Origin: Natronobacterium haloterrestre
Lineage (GTDB): Archaea; Halobacteriota; Halobacteria; Halobacteriales; Natrialbaceae
Direction: 5' to 3'
Assembly (NCBI RefSeq): GCF_900112205.1
Contig: NZ_FOKW01000002.1
Span: forward strand, 1 to 64,000
Length of the DNA: 64,000 nucleotides
Shown in pieces: positions 41,813-51,165 of the stretch. A program made the translations under genes and the position numbers. Numbering within the stretch: the stretch's first letter is position 1; every line of letters begins with the position of its first letter. A model generated the notes under the pieces. It did not search any database and was not told the DNA's origin. It worked only from the letters and a program-made list of their open reading frames with translations.

Positions 41813-43218
41813 CGGTCGTCCCACTCCGCCGGCCAGATATCCGCCGCCCGCATCCCCGGCTCGTACTCCTGTTCTCGAAGCCGCTCGCGGAGGTCCTCGA
41901 CCGGGATCCGCGACACCGGCGTCCCCGCGATCTCGAGAGTCACCAGCGCGGTCAGCATGGCGTGTTCCCGCAGGTTCCGGGGGTCGACCTTGTCCCGGGT
42001 GTCGGCCGCGGTGTGGCCCCAGCCCCGGCCACGGTCGCCGCCCTCGGGCGGATCGCTGTGTAGCTGTAGCGCGGGCACGCCCGCCCGGAGGAACGGCCAG
42101 TGGTCGCTGAACGGGTGCGGATCGTCGTCGCGGACGACCGGCTGTCCCGCCCCGTCGGTCACGCGCTCGGCCAGGTCGCCGAGGTCGTCCGAGCCGTGGG
42201 CTATCGCCACCAGGTTCCGGAACCGGCCCGCCCCGTCGACGTTGACCACGGCGTGAACGGACTCGAGGTCGAGTTCCTCGGCCAGCGCCTCGGCGCCTAA
42301 CAGGCCGATCTCCTCGCAACCGACGCCGACGATGCGAACCCGACGCGCGAGATGGTCCTCGAGGGCCGCGAGGATCGGGGCCGCCCCGGCGACCGTCGCG
42401 ATCCCGCAGCCGTTGTCGAGGGCACCCTCCGCGACGTCGTGGCTGTCGTAGTGGGCGAGGACGACGACCTCCTCGTCCGTGTCCGGGCCGACGACGCCGG
42501 AGACGTTCCGGCTCGTGGCGTCCTCTGTCGTCGCCTCGACAGAGATCCGGGCGCGGGCGCCCCGCTCGGCGTACTCCGCGAGCCAGTCGCCAGTCTCGGC
42601 GCTGACTCCGATTCCGGGGACCTCGGCCTCGCCGGCGAACTCGAGCGCGCCCGTCGGCGGGAGTTGTCCCTCGACGTGATTGACGAAGACGAACGCGTCC
42701 GCGCCGGCGTCGACGGCGTGGCCGAACTTTTCCATCCGGTGGACGAACCGCTCGCCCGACGGGGTGGTCGTGCTCGCGACGGCGATCGCCCCCTCGAGGC
42801 CCCCGTCGTCGCCGGCCTCCGCGATCTCCTCTGGCGTGCCGTAGCCCACGTCGACCAGCGGCCCCTCCACGTCGCCGGCGGGCGAGTACGGGAGCGCGAT
42901 CGCCGCGAACGGACGGTTCGGCCCGTCCGATCGCAGGACGGTGAACTCGGTGCGTCCCCGCTGCCAGCGCCGCATCGGGAACTCCCGCCGTTCGACGCTC
43001 TCGAGGCCCGCGTTTTCGAACGTCTCGGCGACGACTTCGGCCGCCTGGAGTTCGTGTTCGGAGCCCCCCATCCGGTGGGGGAGCTCGGTCAATCGGGTCA
43101 GCAGTTCCCAGGGCCGGTCGTCGCGCCAGGCCCGCCCGAGCGCCCGCTCGAGCGCGGGGCTCGAGGCTCCGTCCACGTCCGGGTCGTCGACGTCGTCGGT
43201 CGCGTCGCGTTCGCTCAT
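41809..43218 (-). CDS. M28-family metallopeptidase with PA domain
   Basis: 469 residues. An N-terminal segment (PWELLTRLTELPHRMGGSEH) is followed by a PA-domain-like part (about 110-230, GDVEGPLVDVGYGTPEEIAE). The M28 zinc site is VVLAHYDSHDVAEGALDNGC, then VGCEEIGLLGAEAL (catalytic Glu), VHAVVNVDGAG and PFSDHWPFLRAGVPALQLHS. M28 enzymes are dizinc aminopeptidases or carboxypeptidases. There is no signal peptide, so it acts inside the cell. Confidence 0.9.
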   Translation of the reverse strand: MSERDATDDVDDPDVDGASSPALERALGRAWRDDRPWELLTRLTELPHRMGGSEHELQAAEVVAETFENAGLESVERREFPMRRWQRGRTEFTVLRSDGPNRPFAAIALPYSPAGDVEGPLVDVGYGTPEEIAEAGDDGGLEGAIAVASTTTPSGERFVHRMEKFGHAVDAGADAFVFVNHVEGQLPPTGALEFAGEAEVPGIGVSAETGDWLAEYAERGARARISVEATTEDATSRNVSGVVGPDTDEEVVVLAHYDSHDVAEGALDNGCGIATVAGAAPILAALEDHLARRVRIVGVGCEEIGLLGAEALAEELDLESVHAVVNVDGAGRFRNLVAIAHGSDDLGDLAERVTDGAGQPVVRDDDPHPFSDHWPFLRAGVPALQLHSDPPEGGDRGRGWGHTAADTRDKVDPRNLREHAMLTALVTLEIAGTPVSRIPVEDLRERLREQEYEPGMRAADIWPAEWDDR

Positions 43219-43316
43219 GCGTTGGCTCCCCGTTGTCGACCGATCGACAAAAGCCGTCGGCCGACGCGGGACGGGAGTCCGATACGTTTTACCACATTCG
43301 TTTCGAAACCCGTGGT

Positions 43317-45110
43317 ATGAGTTCAGTCCCCGAACGCTCGGAGATCGACGAGCAGTACACCTGGGATCTCGAGAGCATCTACGCGACCGACGACGACTGG
43401 GAGGCGGCCTACGAGACCGTCTCGGAACGGATAGAGGACCTCCAGTCCTACGAGGGGCAGGTCACGGAGGACGCCGGGACGCTCCTCGAGGTCTTCGAAC
43501 GCTACGAGGAGATCATGCGCGAGGTCGAGATGGTGTCGGCCTACGCCCGGATGCGCCGCGACGAGGACACGACCGACCAGCACTACCAGGCGCTGACCGC
43601 ACGCGCCCAGTCGCTGTCGGCCGACGCCCAGTCCGCGGCCTCGTTCATCGAACCCGAACTCCAGGAACTGACCCGCGAGGAGTTCGACGAGATGGTCGAC
43701 GAAGAACCGGACCTCGAGACCTACGACCACTACGTCGACGACGTGCTCCGGATGAAACCCCACACCCGCTCGGCGGAGGTCGAGGAACTGCTCGCGGACC
43801 TGGGCGAGGTCACGGGCGCGGCCGGGGACGTCTACAACATGCTCTCGAACGCGGACATGGAGTTCCCGACCGTCGAGGACCCCGACGGCGAGGCCGTCGA
43901 GATCACCCAGAGCAACTTCACGAACCTGCTCAAGCGGTCCGACCGGGAGTTCCGTCGGCAGGTCTACGAGGAGTACTTCGACGAGTGGGAGTCGATGCGA
44001 AACACCGTCGCGACGGCCTACAAGAACAGCGTCAAGGCCGACGTGAAACTCGCACAGGCCCGCAACTACGACACCGCACGCGAAGCCGCCCTCGACGGCC
44101 CCAACGTCCCCGTCGACGTCTACGACACGCTCGTCGACACCGTCCACGACAACCTCGATAAACTCCATCGCCACGCCGAACTCAAACGCGAGGCCCTCGA
44201 GGTCGACGAACTCCGGATGTGGGATCTCTACATGCCCCTGACCGGCGACGAGGGTCCCGACCTCGAGTACGACCAGGCCGCCGAGTACGTCGTCGAGGCG
44301 CTCGAACCGCTCGGCGAGGAGTACCAGTCCCGCGTCGCCGAGGGACTGGAGTCCCGGTGGGTCGACGTCTACGAGAACGAGGGCAAACAGTCCGGTGCCT
44401 ACTCCGGCGGCACCTACGACACCCAGCCCTTCATCCTGATGAACTACCAGGACGACGTCGCCTCGATGTACACGCTGGCCCACGAACTCGGCCACTCGAT
44501 GCACTCCGAACTCACCACCGAGGAACAGCCCTACGTCTACTCGAGCTACGAAATCTTCGTGGCCGAGGTGGCCAGCACGGTCAACGAGGCCTTGCTCACG
44601 AACCACCTCCTCGAGACGGTCGACGACCCCGAGTTCAAGCAACACGTCCTCAACGAGTTCCTCGAGCGGGTGCGCTCGACGCTCTATCGGCAGACGCTGT
44701 TCGCCGAGTTCGAGCACGAGGCCCACCGGCTCGAGGAGGAGGGCGAACCGCTGACCGCGGACCGGCTGGACGACCTCTACCAGGGGCTCAAGGCCGATTA
44801 CTACGAACCCGCCGCGATCGACGACCGCATCGCCCGCGAGTGGATGCGCATTCCGCACTTCTACCGGGCGTTCTACGTCTACCAGTACGCGACGGGAATC
44901 TCCGCCGCGCTGGCGATCACCGACCGTATCTTCGAGGAGGGCGAGACCGCGGCCGAGGACTACCTCGAGTTCCTCCGCCAGGGCTCCCGGGAGTACCCCC
45001 TCGAGTTGCTGCGGACCGCCGGCGTCGACATGAGTTCCTCGGAGCCGATCGACCGCGCGCTCGAGACCTACGGCGACCGGCTCGACGAGATGGAGTCGCT
45101 GCTGGACTGA
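43317..45110 (+). CDS. pepF: Oligoendopeptidase F (M3 family)
   Basis: 597 residues from the ATG at 43317 (MSSVPERSEIDEQYTWDLES). The zinc motif HELGH is at 389-393 (TLAHELGHSMHSELTTEEQP), then SYEIFVAEVASTVNEALLTN with the third ligand Glu. The long helical N-terminal half matches PepF, which degrades short peptides (7-17 residues) in the cytoplasm. Its place upstream of pan puts two peptide-degradation genes together. Separated from pan by 183 bp. Confidence 0.93.
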   Translation: MSSVPERSEIDEQYTWDLESIYATDDDWEAAYETVSERIEDLQSYEGQVTEDAGTLLEVFERYEEIMREVEMVSAYARMRRDEDTTDQHYQALTARAQSLSADAQSAASFIEPELQELTREEFDEMVDEEPDLETYDHYVDDVLRMKPHTRSAEVEELLADLGEVTGAAGDVYNMLSNADMEFPTVEDPDGEAVEITQSNFTNLLKRSDREFRRQVYEEYFDEWESMRNTVATAYKNSVKADVKLAQARNYDTAREAALDGPNVPVDVYDTLVDTVHDNLDKLHRHAELKREALEVDELRMWDLYMPLTGDEGPDLEYDQAAEYVVEALEPLGEEYQSRVAEGLESRWVDVYENEGKQSGAYSGGTYDTQPFILMNYQDDVASMYTLAHELGHSMHSELTTEEQPYVYSSYEIFVAEVASTVNEALLTNHLLETVDDPEFKQHVLNEFLERVRSTLYRQTLFAEFEHEAHRLEEEGEPLTADRLDDLYQGLKADYYEPAAIDDRIAREWMRIPHFYRAFYVYQYATGISAALAITDRIFEEGETAAEDYLEFLRQGSREYPLELLRTAGVDMSSSEPIDRALETYGDRLDEMESLLD

Positions 45111-45293
45111 TCGCGGCTCGCGGCCCCGCGAGCAACGACGCTCGTCTCATCCTGACTACACCTTTCCGCCGTTTCGGCGGGAACGAAGCCGACTGCCGGC
45201 GCGGAACCGGATTTCGTCGATGATCGATCGACGGAAAACCGACCGCGACCCAAAGGCACATTTATCGTCGGGGACGTATCGGCGAACGTCAGG

Positions 45294-46526
45294 ATGTCTC
45301 GAAGCCCGTCTATCCCCGACCGACCTCATCGCGATATCGATCCGGATCTCCCCGACGACGAGCGACTCGAGGCGCTCCGGGGCCATTTCGAGGATCTCGT
45401 CGACGTGAACGACCAGCTCTCGGAGCAACTCGAGGAGGCCGAGGACCGCCGAAAGCGGCTGCGGGAGAAGGTCGATCGCGTCGAACGGGAGAACGAGACG
45501 CTCAAGAGTTCCTCGCTGTACATCGCGACCGTGGAGGACGTGATGGACGACGACGAGGTCGTCGTCAAACAGCACGGGAACAACCAGGAAGTGCTCACCG
45601 AGGTCTCCCCGCGGGTCGCGGACCGCGTCGAACCCGGCGACCGCGTCGCCGTCAACGACTCCTTCGCGATCCAAACGGTCCTCGATGCTGAGACCGACGC
45701 CCGCGCACAGTCGATGGAGATCACCGAACGCCCCGAGGTCGGCTACGAGGACATCGGCGGTATCGACGAGCAGGTCCGCGAGGTCCGCGAAGCCGTCGAA
45801 CAGCCCCTGGCCGAGCCCGAACGCTTCGAGGAGGTCGGTATCGATCCCCCGAGCGGCGTCCTGCTGTACGGCCCGCCGGGCACCGGGAAGACGATGCTCG
45901 CGAAGGCCGTCGCGAACAAGACCGACGCCACCTTCATCAAGATGGCCGGCTCCGAACTCGTCCGCAAGTTCATCGGCGAGGGGTCCCGGCTCGTCCGCGA
46001 CCTCTTCGAGATGGCCCGCGAGCGCGAACCCGCCATCATCTTCATCGACGAGATCGACGCCATCGCCACCACCCGCTCCGAGTCGAAAACCTCCGGCGAC
46101 GCCGAGGTCCAGCGGACGATGATGCAACTGCTCTCGGAGATGGACGGCTTCGAGCCCCGCGGCGAGATCCGGATCATCGCCGCCACGAATCGATTCGACA
46201 TGCTCGATCGCGCCATCCTCCGTCCCGGCCGGTTCGATCGCCTCATCGAGGTGCCCGAACCCGACCGCGACGGCCGCGAGCAGATCCTCGAGATCCACAC
46301 CCGCGACATGAACGTCAGCGACGACGTCGACTTCGCGGAACTGGCCGACGAGACCGAAGAGTACTCCGGCGCCGACATCGAGAGCCTCGCCACCGAGGCC
46401 GGTATGTTCGCGATCCGGAACGAACGCGACGAGGTCCGCCACGAGGACTTCCTCGAGGCCTTAGAGAAACTCGAAGACGAGGACTCGAGCGACGTCGTCT
46501 CCTCGGCGGGGTACTTCTACCAGTAA
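45294..46526 (+). CDS. pan: Proteasome-activating nucleotidase (PAN)
   Basis: 410 residues. N-terminal coiled coil (residues 28-75, DLVDVNDQLSEQLEEAEDRR), OB domain (YIATVEDVMDDDEVVVKQHG), AAA+ domain with Walker A GPPGTGKT at about 194-201, Walker B IIFIDEID near 247, and the second region of homology (RPGRFDRLIEVPEPDRDGR). The C-terminus FYQ is the HbYX motif that docks in the 20S core and opens its gate. PAN unfolds substrates with ATP. Haloarchaea have two forms (PanA and PanB); which one this is cannot be told from sequence alone. Confidence 0.95.
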   Translation: MSRSPSIPDRPHRDIDPDLPDDERLEALRGHFEDLVDVNDQLSEQLEEAEDRRKRLREKVDRVERENETLKSSSLYIATVEDVMDDDEVVVKQHGNNQEVLTEVSPRVADRVEPGDRVAVNDSFAIQTVLDAETDARAQSMEITERPEVGYEDIGGIDEQVREVREAVEQPLAEPERFEEVGIDPPSGVLLYGPPGTGKTMLAKAVANKTDATFIKMAGSELVRKFIGEGSRLVRDLFEMAREREPAIIFIDEIDAIATTRSESKTSGDAEVQRTMMQLLSEMDGFEPRGEIRIIAATNRFDMLDRAILRPGRFDRLIEVPEPDRDGREQILEIHTRDMNVSDDVDFAELADETEEYSGADIESLATEAGMFAIRNERDEVRHEDFLEALEKLEDEDSSDVVSSAGYFYQ

Positions 46527-46587
46527 GCCCCGGATCGAACTCGAGTCCGGGTTCGATCGCGACCGTTCGGGTTCGGTCGGCGGTTCC

Positions 46588-46636
46588 GTTTCCCGTTTCC
46601 CGTTTCCCGTTTCCCGTTTCCCGTTTCCCGTTTCCC
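46588..46636. repeat. Heptanucleotide tandem repeat (GTTTCCC)7
   Basis: Seven perfect units of GTTTCCC in register, then a degenerate GTTTCCT. It begins 62 bp after the pan stop and ends about 104 bp before pdaD. On the minus strand it reads GGGAAAC. Confidence 0.9.
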
Positions 46637-46739
46637 GTTTCCTCTTTCGCCTTCCCTTGTTCCACTGTCTGGGAACGTCTCACGTTCCGAGCAGAACTCG
46701 AATCGCAACCCCTTACGTCGGCTGTCCGCAAGGAGGCCT

Positions 46740-47237
46740 ATGAGCACGATCAGAGTCGTCTGGGGGTCGGCGACCGCGCCGACCGAGATGGCGTCGTACG
46801 ACGCGGCCCTCGCGGATGCCGGCGTCGAGAACTACAACCTCGTCGCGGTCTCGTCGGTCATTCCGGCCGTCGCCGACGTCGAAGCCGTCGGTACCGCGCC
46901 CGACCTCGGGCCCGCGGGGCAGCGATTGACCGTCGTAGAGGGACGAGCGACCACGGCAGGCCCGGGAAGCGTCAGCGCCGCGCTCGCCTGGTCACAGTCA
47001 ACGGGTGACGACGGGGACCCCGGCTCCGGCCCCGGACTGTTCTACGAGGCCGCCGGCGAGACCGACCCCGACGACGTCGAGCGTCGCGTCCGCGAGGGGC
47101 TGGCAGCCGGACAGGATCTCCGCGAGTGGCCGTTCGGGGAGACGAACGTCGCTGTCGAGAACAGTCGCGCCGAACCGGGGGAGTACGCCACCGCGCTCGT
47201 CCTCGCGGTCTACGGCGACAGCGACCCGATCGTATAG
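46740..47237 (+). CDS. pdaD: Pyruvoyl-dependent arginine decarboxylase
   Basis: 165 residues. The autocleavage site is NYNLVAVSSVIPAVADVE; by analogy with the Methanocaldococcus enzyme, cleavage precedes the second Ser (about S39), which becomes the pyruvoyl group. TTAGPGSVSAALAW and PGEYATALVLAVYGD are the family's other conserved parts. It makes agmatine from arginine; in archaea this feeds polyamines and agmatidine in tRNA-Ile. Monocistronic by spacing. Confidence 0.93.
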   Translation: MSTIRVVWGSATAPTEMASYDAALADAGVENYNLVAVSSVIPAVADVEAVGTAPDLGPAGQRLTVVEGRATTAGPGSVSAALAWSQSTGDDGDPGSGPGLFYEAAGETDPDDVERRVREGLAAGQDLREWPFGETNVAVENSRAEPGEYATALVLAVYGDSDPIV

Positions 47238-47325
47238 CGCGTTCGGGCCTTGCAACGGCACAACGACGTTGAGCGAAGGCGAACCCTTTTGACCCACCGG
47301 CCCTTTGGTAGGGCATACGTTTCTC

Positions 47326-47718
47326 ATGAACGGAAATACGCCGTACGCAGGGCTGCCGGGTGAAACGGCCGCTGGTCAGCGCGCAGCGGCGGACGTTCCC
47401 GATCTCTCGCGAACCCAGAAGCGTACGCTCCACCGGGACGTCTCCCGGATCGCTGCGCGCACGCGGGAGTACCTCCCCAACGAGTACGTCGTCGACGCCA
47501 ACGTGTCGACCAGCGCGACCGGTCCACAGGTGACCGTCGCCGTCCGACCGCCGGTCGGCCACGCCGTCAGCGCCGGTTTCACCCCGGACCTCGAGGACGC
47601 GTCGGAGGAACTCATCACGGCCGACGAACGCGACGAGGTCGCGCGCGGACTGGCCGCGAGCGCGGCGCTGCAGGTCAAGCAAGCGATCGGCAGCAACGTG
47701 ACGCCGACGGCGAAGTAA
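47326..47718 (+). CDS. DUF5811-family haloarchaeal protein
   Basis: 130 residues from the ATG at 47326 (MNGNTPYAGLPGET). SRTQKRTLHRDVSRIAARTR is a basic helical part, then EYVVDANVSTSATGPQVTV and ASAALQVKQAIG. It matches the haloarchaeal DUF5811 family of unknown function, commonly near pdaD. No TM or catalytic motif. A TTTGG-type TATA-like string is at about 47303. Confidence 0.75.
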   Translation: MNGNTPYAGLPGETAAGQRAAADVPDLSRTQKRTLHRDVSRIAARTREYLPNEYVVDANVSTSATGPQVTVAVRPPVGHAVSAGFTPDLEDASEELITADERDEVARGLAASAALQVKQAIGSNVTPTAK

Positions 47719-47795
47719 CCGTCCCCCGCGTCTCGATTTCGGTTCCTTCTACTCGTTTCCAAGCGCCCTTCGCTCGGAGCATCGCTTCTCGACGA

Positions 47796-48236
47796 TCAGT
47801 ACAGTAGCTGCTCGAGTTGATGCCGTCGCCGCTCGAGGTCGATCGCCGGGTCGACGCCGGGATCGTCGACGAGTCGATCGATCGCGAGCAGCGGGTCGGC
47901 GCCGGCCCGTTCGACTGCCCGCAGGAGCGTCTCGATCGCTTCGCGGTTCGTCGCGAGCGAGGAACACCGGTCGACCGCGAGCGCGAGGGGGATCGCCCGC
48001 CTCGGGTCCGTGGGGAAGCCGTCGCCGATGCGTGAGAAGTCTGGGTCGGGGTCGGGATCGGAGTCGAGGTCGGGGTCGAAATCGGAGTCCGTCCCCGAGT
48101 CGCTCCTTTCGGCCGACTCGAGGCGAAGACAGCGCGTACAAACCGACACCACGGTAGCGGTCTCGGGCGCGTACTCGCGGTACTCCTCGGGGACGACGAA
48201 TTCGATCGTCGGGGAGTCACACGCGGAACAGGACAT
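47796..48236 (-). CDS. DUF6276-family zinc-binding protein
   Basis: 146 residues. MSCSACDSPTIEFVVPEEYR and VVSVCTRCLRLESAE give two Cys pairs (CSAC and CTRC) forming a zinc ribbon near the N-terminus. A central Asp/Pro/Ser repeat (DSDFDPDLDSDPDPDP) is encoded by simple repeated DNA. The C-terminal half is helical (AIETLLRAVERAGADPLLAI). Matches haloarchaeal DUF6276. Function unknown. Confidence 0.72.
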   Translation of the reverse strand: MSCSACDSPTIEFVVPEEYREYAPETATVVSVCTRCLRLESAERSDSGTDSDFDPDLDSDPDPDPDFSRIGDGFPTDPRRAIPLALAVDRCSSLATNREAIETLLRAVERAGADPLLAIDRLVDDPGVDPAIDLERRRHQLEQLLY

Positions 48237-48317
48237 GAAGATCGGTAGTGAACGGATCGGTTCCGAGTCGGGGGAGACGCCGTGTGCGAAACTGACGGAA
48301 CGGGACCGGCCGTCGGA

Positions 48318-49061
48318 TCAGTTACCCGTCGGCGACTGTGCGGCCGTATCCGGCTGGACCTCATCGAGGTCCTCGTCTTCCTCGTCCGTCGCTTCCGCTT
48401 CCTCGGCTGCCTCGCGTGCCGCTTCTTCGGCCTCTTCGGCCTCCTTCTTCTCCTTGATCTTCTTCAGGCGGAACGTCTCCTCGCGTTCCTGTTCCTCGAG
48501 TTTCTGCTCGATGTACTCCTGGCTGTCCTTGAGTTCGGGCAGGAGCTTGAACTCGAGGGCGTTGACGCGGCGCTTGGTGGTCTCGATCTCGCGGAGCATC
48601 TTCTTCATCGCCGTCTCGACCTCCGCGGCGAGGATGATGCTCTCGAGCAGGTCCTCGTAGGCTTCGGCGGCCTCGTCGATGCGCGCCGAGGTCCCCATGA
48701 TCCCGTACCCGCGCTCGTCTAAGCTCTTGGAGACGCGCGAGGACTCGATCTGCGGGACGACGACGCCCATGATGTTCTTGGACTCGGTGGTGATCTCGGG
48801 GTGTTCCTGCAACGCGGCGGCCGCGCCCCGGACCGCGACGTCGCCCTCCATCGCTCGAGCCATGTTGATCTTCTTCTGGGCCTCGTCGTAGTCGTCGGCG
48901 AGGTCGCCACGGACGTCCTGGGCCTTGTCCAGGATGTCCATGAACTCCATGATCAGCCCGTCCCGTTTCTTCTCGAGGGTCCCGTGCCCGCGTTCGGAGA
49001 GTTCGATCCGGTCTTCGATCTCCATCAGGTTCTTGCGGGTGGGCTTTACGTCCTTGGCCAT
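48318..49061 (-). CDS. atpD: A-type ATP synthase subunit D
   Basis: 247 residues. [20 protein letters not shown] and [20 protein letters not shown] are the N-terminal V/A-ATPase D signature, then a long antiparallel coiled coil ([20 protein letters not shown]). Subunit D is the central rotor shaft inside the A3B3 head. The C-terminal 45 residues are acidic and Ala/Glu-rich. It is separated from atpB by two non-ATPase genes and has its own promoter region at 49062-49266. Confidence 0.95.
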   Translation of the reverse strand: MAKDVKPTRKNLMEIEDRIELSERGHGTLEKKRDGLIMEFMDILDKAQDVRGDLADDYDEAQKKINMARAMEGDVAVRGAAAALQEHPEITTESKNIMGVVVPQIESSRVSKSLDERGYGIMGTSARIDEAAEAYEDLLESIILAAEVETAMKKMLREIETTKRRVNALEFKLLPELKDSQEYIEQKLEEQEREETFRLKKIKEKKEAEEAEEAAREAAEEAEATDEEDEDLDEVQPDTAAQSPTGN

Positions 49062-49091
49062 CTTGTCGGGGGATTGCGTTCCCAGTCGGAT

Positions 49092-49105
49092 AACTGTTTA
49101 CAGTT
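49092..49105. promoter_or_regulatory. Inverted repeat in the atpD promoter region
   Basis: AACTGT-tt-ACAGTT lies 31 bp upstream of the atpD ATG, at the place expected for TATA/BRE. Binding by a regulator is inferred. Confidence 0.3.
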
Positions 49106-49266
49106 TGCCCGCAAGACGGCTTCGCACTCCGCACGATGACGAACGATGGGGTTTGTCCGTCCACAGCGCAACGATCGACCCGTTTCCGTGGGTGGACCGA
49201 TTCCGAACGCGCAGTTGTCGCGGCGGATGCTCCGATCCGGTTCCGATCACTCCGTACGACGGTCGG

Positions 49267-49761
49267 TCAGGATCTGGCGTGCTCGAGACGCTCGCGAACG
49301 TCGTCGGCGAGATCCTCGTCGATGTATCCGAGTTGGGCGGCGATCTCGGTCGCGACCTCCTCGGCCAGTCGGTCCTCGAGTTCGGACTCGACCTCCTCTG
49401 CCAGCCGCTCGTCTAGCTCCGCGGCGACCTCGTCCGCTAACTGCTCGTCGAGTTCCGCGGCGACCTCGTCGGGGATCTGTTCGTCGACCTCCGCTTCGAC
49501 TTCGTCGGGGACCTGTTCGCCGAGTTCCGCCTCGACTTGCTCCTCGGCCTCGGCAGCGACCTCCTCCTCGAGTATCTGCTCGTACACCGACATGTTCTCC
49601 CAGACCCGAAGGAAGTACCCCAGGATGAGCCCGCCCTGAAACGTTGCGACGCGGGCGTCCATCCCGTATACCAGCAGGTAGACGAAGCCGAGCGCGAAGA
49701 CGCCCCCGTAGACGACGTCGATGTAGAAGTGCGTCTGTCGCCCGCGCAGGCGCCCGATCAT
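49267..49761 (-). CDS. Membrane protein with five 12-residue coiled-coil repeats
   Basis: 164 residues. Two TM segments at about 14-33 (IDVVYGGVFALGFVYLLVYG) and 40-51, then a cytoplasmic tail. Residues 82-141 hold five consecutive 12-residue units (EQVPDEVEAEVD, EQIPDEVAAELD, EQLADEVAAELD, ERLAEEVESELE, DRLAEEVATEIA), encoded by 36-bp repeats at 49339-49518. The units are amphipathic helix with a period that is not a heptad. A final DLADDVRERLEHARS follows. Function unknown; its place between the phosphate transporter and atpD suggests a link to the membrane or ATPase, which is inference. Confidence 0.7.
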   Translation of the reverse strand: MIGRLRGRQTHFYIDVVYGGVFALGFVYLLVYGMDARVATFQGGLILGYFLRVWENMSVYEQILEEEVAAEAEEQVEAELGEQVPDEVEAEVDEQIPDEVAAELDEQLADEVAAELDERLAEEVESELEDRLAEEVATEIAAQLGYIDEDLADDVRERLEHARS

Positions 49762-49806
49762 CAGTAATTGCTAGGAGTGTGGGCCCCAAGAATCCGACGC
49801 TTCGGG

Positions 49807-51015
49807 TCAGACGACTGTTAGCTGGAAGGTGAGAAAGGAGCCGCCGGTCGCGATAATTGGCACCACGTTCTGCATGAGAATTATTCGAGCGGTCGTCGAC
49901 GGATCGAACAGGTCGGCAGAGGGAGGTACCTCCTCGGCGGATTCTTCACCGATCGGTTGGGTCGGCCCGTCTGCACTCCCGGCAGTTCTCCGCTCGGGAT
50001 CGCCAACGGTCGGACTGCGTTCGTCCGCTGTCAGGGCACCGATCGAGAGTTGCAGCGCGCTCCCGCGAACCGCATCGGCGATGGTCACGGTCCTGGTCGC
50101 CCGCCCCCACCCGAGACCGACGATGGACATCGTCGCAATGACGACGAAACTCGCTGGGATACCGATCACCGAAAGCAACACGGTGATCGTGGAAGCGACG
50201 ACTGCGACGAGGATAGCCGCGGTCAGGGGGAGGTCCGTAATGTCGTTGCCGAGCGTCTCCATCGTCCGCCGCCCGAGGGTGAACGCCCCGACCGCGACCG
50301 CCACCGAACCCAGTCCGATCGCAGGGTTCATCGCGACGTCGCCGCTGCCGACCAGCGGCGCGACGGCGTTGGCGATGTTGCTCGTCCCCGAACTGAACGC
50401 CATCAGGCAGCCGATCGTGACGATGACGCCGACGCCGACGACTTCTCTGCGAGTCGTGTGCTCCTCGAGCGCGGGCCGGGGAACCGGTCCCGACCGATCG
50501 ACGATCAGGAGCGGTCCCTCGGTTCGATCGATCGCGATCACTCGATCGACCCGCGGGTAGAGGTATCGGCCGATCATCATCGAAAGCCAGAAGCCGAGCA
50601 CCGGCGAGAGCACCCACCACGCGAGGATTTCGCCAACGACCGCGAGGTCGAGTTGACCGAGGGCGAGACCGAAGCCGGCGATCGAACCCACCGCGGTCAT
50701 CGACGTCGACGCCGGCGCACCCGTCAGGTTACCCACCAGGAGCGCGCCACCGATGAAAAACAGGATGACGATGCTCGCTTCGAGCGTGAACACCGACGGG
50801 TCCCCGACCAGGTCCTCGCCGAGCGTGTTTACGACGCGACGGCCGATCGTCCACGCTCCGCCGAAGAAGAACACGGACATCAGGGCGGCCGCTGTCACCC
50901 GAGTGATCGCGCCGGAGCCGACGGCAGGGCCGAACGCCGGCCCGGTCGTCGTCGCGCCGATGTTGAACGCGACGAAACACGCAACCACTAGTCCCGCGAC
51001 CAGTAGAGGGTCCAT
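49807..51015 (-). CDS. PiT-family inorganic phosphate transporter
   Basis: 402 residues from the ATG at 51015 (a GTG three bases earlier is possible). PiT signatures: FVAFNIGATTTGPAFGPAVG and GNLTGAPASTSMTAVGSIAG near the N-terminus, then SSGTSNIANAVAPLVGSGD in the second half, the repeated inverted motif of the family. Ten or so TM helices with a central loop at about 165-200. PiT carriers import phosphate with H+ or Na+. Pi is a substrate of the ATP synthase encoded around it. Confidence 0.9.
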   Translation of the reverse strand: MDPLLVAGLVVACFVAFNIGATTTGPAFGPAVGSGAITRVTAAALMSVFFFGGAWTIGRRVVNTLGEDLVGDPSVFTLEASIVILFFIGGALLVGNLTGAPASTSMTAVGSIAGFGLALGQLDLAVVGEILAWWVLSPVLGFWLSMMIGRYLYPRVDRVIAIDRTEGPLLIVDRSGPVPRPALEEHTTRREVVGVGVIVTIGCLMAFSSGTSNIANAVAPLVGSGDVAMNPAIGLGSVAVAVGAFTLGRRTMETLGNDITDLPLTAAILVAVVASTITVLLSVIGIPASFVVIATMSIVGLGWGRATRTVTIADAVRGSALQLSIGALTADERSPTVGDPERRTAGSADGPTQPIGEESAEEVPPSADLFDPSTTARIILMQNVVPIIATGGSFLTFQLTVV

Positions 51016-51165
51016 CACGGTGCAGAGAGTTTCAACGGTGCGTTAGATATAAGCGTCACGACTGGAGGGGACCAGGCGTGACACTCGGGGATCGCAACCG
51101 ATCGAAAAAGGACGAAGCGCCGTTATTTCCGGATCGATGTCGATCGATGTCGAACGCCGTCCCGA

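Noticed and set aside
46588-46636. CRISPR array
   Set aside because: The unit is 7 bp with no spacers; it is a simple tandem repeat.
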